From CAVVUC01 sp963751395 (GTDB lineage: Bacteria; Verrucomicrobiota; Verrucomicrobiia; Chthoniobacterales; Chthoniobacteraceae): 64,000 bases of DNA. The stretch covers positions 186,001 through 250,000 of the forward strand of contig CAVVUC010000002.1 of NCBI GenBank assembly GCA_963751395.1, read 5' to 3'. This document shows, piece after piece, positions 27,046-36,134 of the stretch. Each line of letters begins with the position of its first letter. Positions within the stretch are counted from its first letter, which is position 1. The position numbers were made by a program, and so were the translations under genes. The notes under the pieces were generated by a model, which made no database searches, was not told where the DNA came from, and saw only the letters and a program-made list of their open reading frames with translations.

Positions 27046-27181
27046 TCATCAGGGCAAACCATTTCTCTCGTTCACTCCGTAAACAGGCCGATTCCGGTCT
27101 ATTTTCGAGTCAGGGGACGACGGAATGAGTCTAAGAGCGGGCCGGGCAATTTCGTCGCCCTTTTCCGAAGATGGAGGGAGG

Positions 27182-28219
27182 CTACTGCTTCTTCCCCGCA
27201 CGCATGAAGGTCTCGACCTTGGCCATGATCTCGCTTTCGCTGCCGGGGACGCTGAGGACGTCGCATTCGCTGCCGAGGATGAACGGATGGCCGGCAGTAC
27301 GCATTTTCTCGAGGAGTTCGAGGCTGAGGCGCTCGACTTCGGCGACGGGGAGCTGCGGGGAGTAGAAGCGCTTGGTGGGGAGGTTGCCGTAGAGCACGGT
27401 CGTCTTCGGGACGAGCGCGGCGTCGTCCCAAAGGCGGCGCGAACAGCCGAGGCTCATCATGGCGGCGTCGAGCGTGGCGAAGCGGGAAACCATGCCGTCG
27501 GTGAGTTCGCCGCAGTCGTGAAACACAAGGTCCACTCCGCGCGCATCGAGCATGGCTTTGATCCGGCGCATCGGGGCCATGACGTAGCGATCGAATGTGG
27601 CAAAGCTCTCGTCGAGCTGGTTCGGCGAGAAATAGACGAGGTTCGCCGCCGGTTCGCAAACGATGATGGCTTTCGCCCCGGCATCGGCCTGGGCGGCGAG
27701 GTAGGCGAGGATCAGTTCGGTGCCGATTTCCAGACACCGCTCGACGACGGCGATCTCGGGTTCTTCCTCCGATCCCATGCCGCTGCCCGCGAGAAAAACC
27801 GGCGTGATCGGATCGGAGATGAGCTTGGTCATCAGCGAGAACGGCCCGATGCCCATGCCCATCGGCACGAGCGATGTGGACGATGCGACATGGTGGATTG
27901 CGTCGCAGGTGGCGCGCATACGCGGCGTCTGCGTGAACGCGCCCGGCTCGCTCGGCGGTTCGGAGAAATGAAATTGATCGACCTCGGCGGCCGCCACGCC
28001 CATCGCGCCGAGCAGCGCGGCTTTCTCCAGCGTGAGATCCATGAGCGGGACGGCGAGAGGTGTTTGGAATCGCTCCGCTGTTTCCGCGACGACACCGCCG
28101 AGTTGCGGTCCATCGAGGACAATCTCGTCCGCATTCTTCCGGTCATGCAACACGAGGTGCGTGCCGATCGGAGCCCGATGCCCGGCAGCCGCGAGGTCCA
28201 GGTAAAAGGATCGGTCCAC
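27182..28219 (-). CDS. URO-D-family methyltransferase (second copy)
   Basis: A 345-residue member of the MtaA/MtbA/CmuA branch of the uroporphyrinogen decarboxylase superfamily. The zinc motif is LVFHDCGELTDGM and a further Cys is in LGSECDVLS. It is clearly diverged from the plus-strand paralogue at 22192 and 70 residues shorter. Its start lies 2 bp after the corrinoid protein stop, so the two are co-translated and probably work as a pair: substrate methyltransferase plus corrinoid carrier. The methylated substrate cannot be inferred. Confidence 0.85.
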   Translation of the reverse strand: MDRSFYLDLAAAGHRAPIGTHLVLHDRKNADEIVLDGPQLGGVVAETAERFQTPLAVPLMDLTLEKAALLGAMGVAAAEVDQFHFSEPPSEPGAFTQTPRMRATCDAIHHVASSTSLVPMGMGIGPFSLMTKLISDPITPVFLAGSGMGSEEEPEIAVVERCLEIGTELILAYLAAQADAGAKAIIVCEPAANLVYFSPNQLDESFATFDRYVMAPMRRIKAMLDARGVDLVFHDCGELTDGMVSRFATLDAAMMSLGCSRRLWDDAALVPKTTVLYGNLPTKRFYSPQLPVAEVERLSLELLEKMRTAGHPFILGSECDVLSVPGSESEIMAKVETFMRAGKKQ

Positions 28220-28221
28220 TG

Positions 28222-28860
28222 CTATTTGACCTCTCCAACCAGGCGGAGCGCCACATCCACGGCGCTGGCCGCATCGGGGCTGTAACCGTCCGCGCCGATC
28301 TCGTTCGAGTAGTCCTGCGTAACCGGCGCGCCGCCGACCATGACTTTGATGTCCGTCAATCCCGCGGCACGCACTGCGGCGACCGTGCTTTTCATGGCGG
28401 GCATGGTCGTGGTGAGAAGCGCCGAGAGTGCGATAAGCGAGGCGTTGTGCTCCTTCGCGGCGGCGACGAATTTCTCCGCCGGCACGTTGGTGCCGAGATC
28501 GACGACGCCGAAGTTCGCGCCTTTGATCATCATGCCGACGAGGTTCTTACCGATGTCATGCAGATCGCCCTGGACGGTGCCGATGACGACCGTGTGCTTG
28601 GGCTTGATGCCAGCCTGCGCGAGGAGCGGTTCGAGGATCGCCATCGACTCCTTCATCGCGCGGGCGGCGATGAGCATTTCGGGGACGAACACCTCGTTGT
28701 TTTTGAATTTCTCGCCGATGGCGGTCATGCCAGGCACGAGGCCCTGCTCGACGATTTCGAGCGGCTTCATGCCTTCGTCGAGGAGTTCCTGCGTGAGTTG
28801 TTTGGCGTCGTTGCGTTTCCCTTTTTCGACGGCTAGTGAGAGGTCGTTGAGTTTGCTCAT
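28222..28860 (-). CDS. Corrinoid (B12-binding) methyl carrier protein
   Basis: A 212-residue protein of the MtaC/MtbC/MttC type. The N-terminal helical cap (about 1-85) is followed by the Rossmann B12 domain with the base-off signature GDLHDIGKNLVGMM (the His coordinates cobalt) and MVGGAPVTQDY. Carries the methyl group between the methyltransferases encoded around it and is kept active by the RACo-like protein. Second enzyme-type gene of the minus arm, directly ahead of its probable partner methyltransferase. Confidence 0.93.
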   Translation of the reverse strand: MSKLNDLSLAVEKGKRNDAKQLTQELLDEGMKPLEIVEQGLVPGMTAIGEKFKNNEVFVPEMLIAARAMKESMAILEPLLAQAGIKPKHTVVIGTVQGDLHDIGKNLVGMMIKGANFGVVDLGTNVPAEKFVAAAKEHNASLIALSALLTTTMPAMKSTVAAVRAAGLTDIKVMVGGAPVTQDYSNEIGADGYSPDAASAVDVALRLVGEVK

Positions 28861-28884
28861 GGTGCTGGAGGGTGAGTGTGAACT

Positions 28885-29421
28885 TTAGATGGCGCGTTCG
28901 CGTGCAGGCGATCGAAACGGAATCCGCGCCAGCATCAAGACGCCGGCGAAGAGAGCCATGTAGCCCCAGTCGCCAAGCACTGTGCCGGACAGGAATGGCA
29001 GGCCGGCGGCGTAACACGCCAGAAGGCCGGCAAGGCTCTTCTCATAAGGCGCTCCGCTGATCCCGACTCCGAAGAGCCAGACGCCGAAGTTGCTCACGAG
29101 AAAGAAAAAGAACGGCGTGGCAAAGGCTGCTGCCAGCTTGGGGGCGCGTCCGCTTTGCCGCAGTCCCAACCCCGCGAGCCCGATCAATAAAAACGCAGCG
29201 TAATCAATCCCGCGCGCCCACGCAAACAGCGGGCTGCCCATTTGCTTGTTCAGGAAAAAATCCGTGGCCAACAGCGCGAGCAACGGGACGGCGATGGCAT
29301 GGCGCTTTCCAAGATAGAGTCCGCCCATCAAGGCGAAGGCTCCAAACGGTGCGAGGTTTTCCGGGTGCGGAGCGAAACGGAAGAGCGCGAGAGTGATGAT
29401 GAAGGCGATAAAAGATGGCAT
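28885..29421 (-). CDS. DUF6580-like integral membrane protein
   Basis: A compact protein of about 178 residues with five or six hydrophobic helices. The N-terminal pattern LFRFAPHPENLAPFGAFALMGGLYLGK resembles DUF6580 (pieces: FAPHPENLAPFGA, FALMGGLYLGK). MPSFIAF at 29421 is used as start; MRHKPNH at 29445 is an alternative. It sits between the AraC regulator and the corrinoid protein, so a role in vitamin B12 or substrate uptake is a reasonable guess, but no transport motif proves it. Confidence 0.7.
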   Translation of the reverse strand: MPSFIAFIITLALFRFAPHPENLAPFGAFALMGGLYLGKRHAIAVPLLALLATDFFLNKQMGSPLFAWARGIDYAAFLLIGLAGLGLRQSGRAPKLAAAFATPFFFFLVSNFGVWLFGVGISGAPYEKSLAGLLACYAAGLPFLSGTVLGDWGYMALFAGVLMLARIPFRSPARERAI

Positions 29422-29535
29422 GGGATGATTTGGTTTGTGCCGCATTCTGCGGAATCAAAGCCAGGCCGTCTTGTGTTTTCAGCGGATTCTTTTGTGATTT
29501 GGAATGACTAGGGAATCCAGCCGGACTCTCAAGTC

Positions 29536-30282
29536 TCAGGCTTGAACCACCAGCGCCCGGCCTTTCCCATCGTCCCGATACTGCTTGGGCGTCGTCTTTT
29601 TCAAATCCTGAAAAACGTGCGTGAAATAGCTCTGATCGCAGAAGCCCGATTGCGCGGCGATGGCGGCGATGGTCATGTCGGTTCGTATGAGCAGATCGCA
29701 GGCGCGCTCGATTCGAGATTCGCGCAAGAGATCGGTGAACGAGCGGCCCGTGCGTTCTTTCAGCAGATGCGTGAGGTGGCCCGGAGAGACGCCGACCCGA
29801 CGAGCCACCGATTCGCGCGTGATCGATCCGTCCGCGCCACTGCGGATCAAATCGAGAGCCTTGCGGACGAGCTGCGGCACTTCAAACGCGCGGCAGCGTT
29901 CGACGGCGTCAAAAATCCGGAGCACGGCCTCGCGGAGCCAGCGGGCGAGTTGCTCGTCATCGGCAATGCCGGCGAGTTCGGTGAGGTGCTGGTAGCGCAG
30001 GCCGAGGACTTCCGATTGCGAGGCGCCCGCCTCGACCGCCGCACGCGACATCATCACGACCAGCTCGAGCAGCAGCCCCTTCAACAATTCGCTCCGCTCT
30101 TCGCCAGCGCTGTAAATGTGGACAAGGATGCGGTTGATGGTGCGCGTGGCCTCCCGCCGGTCGCCCCGGTGAATCGAAGCCAGCAGCGCCGGTTCCTCGT
30201 AAAGGTAAAACTCCCGGATGCTGTCGTACGGGCGGTCTGGATCGACGGCAGCGGGTGGAAAATCGTTGGCGGGTTTCGACAT
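29536..30282 (-). CDS. AraC-family regulator of the corrinoid locus
   Basis: A 248-residue transcription factor. The C-terminal 100 residues form the double helix-turn-helix (SITRESVARRVGVSPGHLTH; FCDQSYFTHVFQDLKK). The N-terminal ~140 residues, including LLKGLLLELVVMMSRAA, resemble the helical region that follows PocR sensor domains; the PocR domain itself is absent. First gene of the minus arm, so it likely controls the methyltransferase genes in response to an unknown ligand. Confidence 0.88.
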   Translation of the reverse strand: MSKPANDFPPAAVDPDRPYDSIREFYLYEEPALLASIHRGDRREATRTINRILVHIYSAGEERSELLKGLLLELVVMMSRAAVEAGASQSEVLGLRYQHLTELAGIADDEQLARWLREAVLRIFDAVERCRAFEVPQLVRKALDLIRSGADGSITRESVARRVGVSPGHLTHLLKERTGRSFTDLLRESRIERACDLLIRTDMTIAAIAAQSGFCDQSYFTHVFQDLKKTTPKQYRDDGKGRALVVQA

Positions 30283-30472
30283 GGTTTGGCTGTCTGCGGG
30301 ACAGCCGCGAAGTTAAGCCGTGCGGCCAATGTGAGGCGAGAAAAGAAAAGTGCTCAGGAACGCGCGGCGGTCGGCTTTGGCAACGTTGCGCGCTCTTTTT
30401 CGTGGCAGTTTCAGGGCGCGAATGATTAAGGTGGGAGCGGATTCATCCATATCAGCAAAAGAGGAATTACGT

Positions 30473-32420
30473 ATGCGCCGATCGACTTTGACAGGCTTGG
30501 AACCTCTACGCTGTTACTTGCGCGCCGATTTTGCGGATTCAACGCGCGAGCCTGCGTCCTGGCCAGTCATGGTCGCGCTTTTCTTCGGAGCCATTGCCAT
30601 GGCGTTGCTCTATGTGCGCGGTCATGTGAGTTACTTCGCCTACGATTATGCATGGCACGCACTTGAATTCTTGAGGGGACGGGGCTTTGGCGTTCATGTC
30701 AATGAACCGCCGCTGTATGCGCTCAGCATTGCCCCATTGGTGATCGCCGGCATGAGCAGCGTCTTTGCAGGGGTCGTAGTGTCGCTTACGTCGTTCGGCC
30801 TTGCAGCAGTACCTGTGCTACCTGGCGACTTTGCGCTGTGGCGGTAACGCGCGCGCGGCGATCGCGAGTGCGCTGATCTTCATTTTTCTGTCGATGAACC
30901 TGTTGTTCGCGTCCACGCTGAGTCCGGAGATGGTGTTTATCGCCGGGTGTCTCGCGGCTTTTCTGGCGATGGATCACTGCGCGGCGAGGATCGTTCGCGA
31001 CGAACGTGCGGGTTGGTTTCAAGCTTTGTCCACTGGGGTTCTCTGCGTTCTGCCGTTCTGGATTCGTTACGCAGGTGCTGCGGTTGTGGCCTTGGAACTG
31101 GCCATGTTCTGCCTGCTTTTTGTGATGTTTCCAAGAGGCCGCAGGGTGATTGGCATTACCGTAGCCACGATGAGTTTGTGCGTGGGCTTGCTGCTCTTGC
31201 GCAACCACCTTTGCGGCGCGGGATTATCCGGCCATCCCATCGGAATCCAACCCGGTGAGAATCTGTTCACGGCGAGCGTCAAGGTTCTGTTTTTTATTGC
31301 CTGTGGATGGATACCCCGGATGGCCATCGCCATTTTTTGGATTTGGAAGGTATTTGGCGCCGCGCTTGTTCTTGCTCTGTTGGGCGTCGTGGCCTGGGGA
31401 TTGAGAAGCTGCCCGCGGGGATTGCTCGCGCTGACATTCGGGCTTGTGCAGCTCGCCATGGTGGTTCTGGCATCTTCAATCACTCGGATCGATGAGTTGA
31501 ACGAGCGCTTCGTAATACCAAGCTATGCCTTCCTGGCGATTTCTCTGGGCGTTCTGTGGGGGCGGAGGGAATCTCTCTTCTTCGGACGCCGCCCAACGGA
31601 CGTCCGACCTGCGTTGCTGGGAGCGTTGTTCTTCCTCGTAACCTGGCTCGCGAGCTCGGCTCCTCCCATGATTCACCGCGAGGATCTTGTGAGTTTTGCA
31701 AGCCTGCCAAAGCTGGCGTTGATTTCGCTTTTGCCTGCCAGCGCGCTGGTGTTGGCATGGTATGCACCGACACTCGCACGGAGATTTGGCTCCGTTTTGT
31801 CTGCCTGGGCAGAACCGGCCTTTGCAAATTGGCGGCGACTTACACCAAGTGATTTTGGCAATAACGCCAGGCGCTCTGTATTGCTGATGGCCGCCGGTGC
31901 GATGCTGGTTTGCTGGGTCATCGTGCCGACCGTGGGCGCTCTTATCAACGGAAACGCAGGAGTCATGAGAGCGGCTTCCAACCGCTGGTCCCCAAAAACG
32001 ATTGCCTACATTCGAAGCCGTGTTCCTGCGGGTTCGGCGATTTTGGCGAATGGCGCTGGCTGGCAACTCATGGCGGCCACGCTTGACTACCGGGTGCAGC
32101 TAATCCCGTTCATCAACCCGGAAAACGGAGACTACGACAAGGCTTACGGTGCGGTGCATTGGGATCGCGAGGCGGCGTTGCGATCAATGCTGAAAAACGG
32201 CTTCAGTCATGTCGTGTTCTTTCAAGGCGCGGACGGCATCGATCCATTGCTGACTTACCATTCCTACGGCGATTACGTTCCCTTACTGTTGAGGCCGGGC
32301 CTGCCGGAGGTCGAAGAAATCGTGCAACAGCCCGACGGTATTGTGGTGAGATTGGTTCCGCCGGATCGGTTGCGGCAAATCTTGAAAGGTCTGTCAGAGG
32401 GGAAAGAAGGCAGCCTGTGA
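30473..32420 (+). pseudogene. Polytopic membrane protein (PMT-like), frameshifted
   Basis: An inner-membrane protein of about 650 residues split over two frames. The first starts at MRRSTLTGLEPL after a gagga ribosome site and carries YFAYDYAWHALEFLRG and VNEPPLYALSIAPLV. Homology continues after a one-base shift between about 30790 and 30830 with YLCYLATLRCGGNARAAIAS and many helices, ending in a soluble domain (GSAILANGAGWQLMAATLDY). The overall plan resembles the dolichyl-phosphate-mannose protein glycosyltransferase-like (PMT/ArnT) superfamily, with an early DY-type acidic motif. Whether the shift is real or a consensus error is open. Confidence 0.7.
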
Positions 32421-32578
32421 TGAAAGGAGATCAAGCCTTGCAAGAGAACCTGACCTCCCCGAACTGGGCTTGGTTACGATTTCGAAGGAAACCGACGGAG
32501 CTTGCAAAGAAGTAGCGCCGCCGCGAGATCGCTGGCGGGTTGGCATCGCCCGAAGGTTGTGCTAAGGGAACGATCCTC

Positions 32579-33385
32579 ATGTTGCTGAATTTCACCAAAA
32601 TGAACGGAGCCGGGAATGATTTCGTGCTCCTCGACAACCGCGACGGCCAATTGCATCTCGACGGCAAGACGATCGCGCGCATCTGCGACCGGCATCGTGG
32701 CGTAGGCGCAGACGGACTGCTCCTGGTCGAACCGGCGCAGGACGGGGCGGATTTTCGGATGCGCTATTACAACGCCGATGGCGGCGAGGCCGAGATGTGC
32801 GGCAACGGTGCGCGTTGCTTTGCGCGATTCGCCAACCGCATCGCCGGCGCGCGCGAACGGATCGGTTTCGAGACGATGGCCGGAGTGATCACGGCGCAGT
32901 GCCTCGGCGATCTCGTGAAGATTCAGATGAGCGAGCCGAAGGATTTGAGCCTGAAGACCGAACTGGTCGTCGATGGCGAAAATCTCACGGTGCATTCCGT
33001 GAACACCGGCGTCCCACATGCAGTGGTCGTCGTCGAGGATCTGGAAAAAGTCGAGATCGCCCGCTTCGGCCCTGCGATTCGTTACCACGCGCATTTCGCG
33101 CCGCGCGGGACGAACGTGAACTTCATCAAACAAACCGGCGCGAACTCGATCGCGATCCGCACTTACGAACGCGGGGTCGAGGGCGAGACGCTCGCGTGCG
33201 GCACCGGCGTCGTCGCGAGCGCCATCATTTTTCACGAACTGACTGGAGCGCAAACTCCGATTCGTGTGCAGGTGCGCGGCGGCGATTCGCTCGAAGTCAG
33301 ATTCGACAAATCAGACGGCGCTTATCGAAACGTCACGCTGACAGGCCCGGCGGATTTTGTTTTTGACGGCCAGATCGAAATTTGA
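32579..33385 (+). CDS. dapF: Diaminopimelate epimerase
   Basis: Converts LL- to meso-diaminopimelate for lysine and peptidoglycan synthesis. The 268-residue protein has the complete signature: FTKMNGAGNDFVLLDNRD at the start, the first catalytic Cys in EMCGNGARCFARF, and the second in ETLACGTGVVAS. The ATG at 32579 is preceded by an aaggga ribosome site at suitable distance and places the conserved first strand correctly. Confidence 0.96.
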   Translation: MLLNFTKMNGAGNDFVLLDNRDGQLHLDGKTIARICDRHRGVGADGLLLVEPAQDGADFRMRYYNADGGEAEMCGNGARCFARFANRIAGARERIGFETMAGVITAQCLGDLVKIQMSEPKDLSLKTELVVDGENLTVHSVNTGVPHAVVVVEDLEKVEIARFGPAIRYHAHFAPRGTNVNFIKQTGANSIAIRTYERGVEGETLACGTGVVASAIIFHELTGAQTPIRVQVRGGDSLEVRFDKSDGAYRNVTLTGPADFVFDGQIEI

Positions 33386-33415
33386 AGGCGGCGCAGGGGG
33401 AAACCGACGCGCTTG

Positions 33416-34627
33416 CTACGGCGCAGAAGTGAACGTTCCGCTTACGTTCGAGTAGCCGGTCACATTTGTGCGGGCTACGAACGTTCCTCCCGTCGAGGAC
33501 GTGTAATCGAGCCGGTCGAAAGCCATCTGCACGTTATTGTCCCACGCCGTATAAATAGTGCCCGTGTAAGCCTGGGGAGAATAACTGAACGTGGTAAGAG
33601 CGCCGCTGCCCCCGCCGAAACCCGTGTAAGTGTAAGTGCCACCACTGCCCGCAGCGCTGATAATCAAGGTTGTCCCAAAGAGAGCAGGAAATGTGAGTGT
33701 CTTGCCGGCGAGGCTTGCGGGCGACGTGCGCGCGGTGCTGTAGTCAACGCGGGCAAAGCGGAAGAAATGTTTGCTCCCGGTGGAGACGCCGGTCACATCC
33801 ACATCTCCCAACGGGGCGACCGAGTGAAAATAGCCGCTGGCAAACCGGCTCCGGCTTGCGAGGTCGGCAGAATCATAGACGTAGTAATCGCTGTAGGGTT
33901 GGTGATCGTAACCGAGCGAATAAGTGCTGCCGCTAACCTTCATCACCGGACGGGCGCTGAGGACTTTCGGAAGGGCATTCTGATCGAGGTTGAACGATGC
34001 CAGCGACGGTCCAGAGATGTTGATGGAACTGATGGTCACTGGCGTAAGCGGCTTGTCTTTAGGCGAGCCCGATGGGCCTGTCGTTGGAACGCTGTTGAGC
34101 GCATCGCAGACTGCGGTGCCGGAGGTGACAACACCGAAGATGGTATAGCTGCCATCGAGATCAGTGGGAAGTCCGTTGTAATTCCAAACCCCGGCTCTAA
34201 GAAACCACTGCGAGCCATTGGTGTCCTTGCCTGAGTTGGCCATCGCGACGGTATATGGAGTATTGTGGGTAAGCGTCGGATCGATTTCGTTGCGGAAAGT
34301 GTAACCCGGCCCATCGGTTCCATTGCCATTGCGCGAACCGGTCTGCGACATGAAGCCGGCAATCACCCGGTGAAAAGTCACGCCGTTGTAAAATGGATCA
34401 TTACGAAGGCTGCCGGTATTCTGGTCGAGCCAGGCTTTTTTTCCAGTCGCAAGCCCGATGAAGTTGGCCACCGCGGCGGGTGCTTTTTCATATTCAAGAC
34501 TGATGGTGAAGGTGCCGCTGACAGCGCCGCTGACGGTGACATCCGCATAAATCTGCGCGGAAGCTGTCCACGAAAGCGCGAGTGAGGAGATGAGAAAAAG
34601 GAGCAGGCAAATACGGGGAGGAACCAT
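33416..34627 (-). CDS. Secreted cyclophilin-type peptidyl-prolyl isomerase with C-terminal extension
   Basis: A 403-residue protein with a signal peptide (MVPPRICLLLFLISSLALSW...SAQ). A cyclophilin domain follows in roughly residues 30-200. It includes FYNGVTFHRVIAGFMSQTG and NGSQWFLRAG, which contain most residues of the active-site groove. The last ~200 residues are a Gly/Ser/Thr/Tyr-rich beta-type region (TGFGGGSGALTTFSYSP) without an assigned domain; similar tails are common in verrucomicrobial secreted proteins. Converges on dapF with a 30-bp gap. Confidence 0.87.
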   Translation of the reverse strand: MVPPRICLLLFLISSLALSWTASAQIYADVTVSGAVSGTFTISLEYEKAPAAVANFIGLATGKKAWLDQNTGSLRNDPFYNGVTFHRVIAGFMSQTGSRNGNGTDGPGYTFRNEIDPTLTHNTPYTVAMANSGKDTNGSQWFLRAGVWNYNGLPTDLDGSYTIFGVVTSGTAVCDALNSVPTTGPSGSPKDKPLTPVTISSINISGPSLASFNLDQNALPKVLSARPVMKVSGSTYSLGYDHQPYSDYYVYDSADLASRSRFASGYFHSVAPLGDVDVTGVSTGSKHFFRFARVDYSTARTSPASLAGKTLTFPALFGTTLIISAAGSGGTYTYTGFGGGSGALTTFSYSPQAYTGTIYTAWDNNVQMAFDRLDYTSSTGGTFVARTNVTGYSNVSGTFTSAP

Positions 34628-34758
34628 AATGAATAGAAGAAAAATTTCGTGAAAGTAACTCAGGACTGATAAAATTCAACCGCACGATGAAGAATTGATG
34701 CGGCTTTTTCCGGCAGCCGGACGTATTTTTGCCAAATTCATCAACCTATCCTCTCCAC

Positions 34759-35781
34759 ATGAGCACCTTGATCAAAAGTTACGCGACCACCGCCAAAGGC
34801 GGAAAACTGGAACCCTTCGAGTTTGATCCCGGCCCGTTGCGCGATGAGCAGGTCGAGATTGCAGTGGAGTATTGCGGCGTCTGCCACAGCGATCTCTCGA
34901 TGCTGGATAACGAATGGGGACAAACGAAATATCCGTTCGTGCCGGGGCATGAGGTCGCGGGAAGGATCGTGGCGGCGGGCGATCATGTGAAAGGCCTGAA
35001 AGTTGGTCAGCGTGTAGGCCTGGGCTGGATGGCGGAGAGCTGCATGGCCTGCCCGCAATGTCTCTCGGGCGATCACAATCTTTGCCAGACGGCCGAGCAG
35101 ACCATCGTCGGGCGGCATGGCGGTTTCGCAAACCGCGTGCGTTGTCACTGGGCCTGGGCCGTTCCTCTGCCGGATGCGCTCGATGCGTCGGTGGCGGGGC
35201 CGTTGTTCTGCGGCGGCATCACGGTTTTCAATCCGATCGTGCAGTTCGGCGTGACGCCGACCGATCGCGTGGGCGTGATTGGCATCGGCGGGCTCGGCCA
35301 CATGGCGCTCCAGTTCCTGTCCAAATGGGGCTGCGAAGTCACCGCCTTTACCTCGAGCGAGTCGAAGCGCGACGAGGCGATACGATTTGGAGCGCATCGT
35401 GTCATCAATTCACGAGATCAGGCGCAGCTTCGGAAGATCGCCGGCTCGCTCGATTTCATTCTCTGCACGGTCAATGTAGCGATGCCCTGGGACGCGATCA
35501 TCGGCAGCCTCGCGCCGCGCGGACGGCTCCATCTGGTCGGTGCCGTTCTCGAACCGATTCCCGTCGCGGCGTTCGCGCTCATCGGCGGCCAGAAATCCAT
35601 CTCAGGGACGCCACTTGGCAGCCCTGCCACGACCTCGAAAATGCTGGAGTTCTGCACCCGCCACAAGATCGCTCCGACGATCGAAAAATTTCCGATGTCG
35701 CAGGTCAACGGCGCTCTGGATCATCTCCGCTCCGGAAAGGCACGTTACCGGATCGTGCTGGAAAACGACTTCGCTTCCTAA
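34759..35781 (+). CDS. Zinc-dependent alcohol dehydrogenase (cinnamyl/YahK type)
   Basis: A 340-residue medium-chain dehydrogenase. The catalytic zinc site is CGVCHSDLSML and PFVPGHEVAG. The structural zinc lobe has four Cys in CMACPQCLSGDHNLC. The cofactor-binding Rossmann motif is GIGGLGHMALQFLSKWG, and the following SSESKRDEA suggests NADP(H) preference. Substrate range is likely broad for aldehydes and alcohols. Stand-alone gene with ATG at 34759. Confidence 0.93.
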   Translation: MSTLIKSYATTAKGGKLEPFEFDPGPLRDEQVEIAVEYCGVCHSDLSMLDNEWGQTKYPFVPGHEVAGRIVAAGDHVKGLKVGQRVGLGWMAESCMACPQCLSGDHNLCQTAEQTIVGRHGGFANRVRCHWAWAVPLPDALDASVAGPLFCGGITVFNPIVQFGVTPTDRVGVIGIGGLGHMALQFLSKWGCEVTAFTSSESKRDEAIRFGAHRVINSRDQAQLRKIAGSLDFILCTVNVAMPWDAIIGSLAPRGRLHLVGAVLEPIPVAAFALIGGQKSISGTPLGSPATTSKMLEFCTRHKIAPTIEKFPMSQVNGALDHLRSGKARYRIVLENDFAS

Positions 35782-35815
35782 AAGCGCGAAGCCTTTTCAG
35801 ACAACAGGCCGCGGC

Positions 35816-36055
35816 TCAGAGCTTCGAATGCGAGCCGTCGCAGAGAACACCGTTGCCGCTGTTCTTGCAGCCGCAGAAATAAACCGTGCCGTCTTTCTCC
35901 GCCGTGAACTGGGTTGGCGAGAACCCGGAGCCTTTGTGTGAACCGTCGCAGAAGGGCTGTTTGCTGCTTTGACCGCAGGAGCACCAGTAGTAGGTTTTGC
36001 CGGCTTCGACGGTCGTTGGATAGGGAGCCTTTTGGGCGATGTTGGGTTTGTTCAT
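35816..36055 (-). CDS. Double CDGSH iron-sulfur protein
   Basis: A 79-residue protein with two CDGSH motifs: WCSCGQSSKQPFCDGSHKG and FCGCKNSGNGVLCDGSHSK. Each binds a 2Fe-2S cluster through three Cys and one His. Bacterial two-motif versions resemble the MitoNEET-related type 3 class. Possible electron-transfer or cluster-storage role. Converges on the alcohol dehydrogenase gene. Confidence 0.93.
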   Translation of the reverse strand: MNKPNIAQKAPYPTTVEAGKTYYWCSCGQSSKQPFCDGSHKGSGFSPTQFTAEKDGTVYFCGCKNSGNGVLCDGSHSKL

Positions 36056-36134
36056 GGATTTGGATTGGTTGGTGTGAAACTCTTACGAACTCTTCTGTGT
36101 TGCGGATGCTTCTGGCAAGCTTGAGCTGTAAACC

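Noticed and set aside
22107..30472. Cobalamin riboswitch controlling the corrinoid genes
   Set aside because: I looked for a B12-box-like gccactg and the usual core upstream of both arms and found none; gaps are also short.
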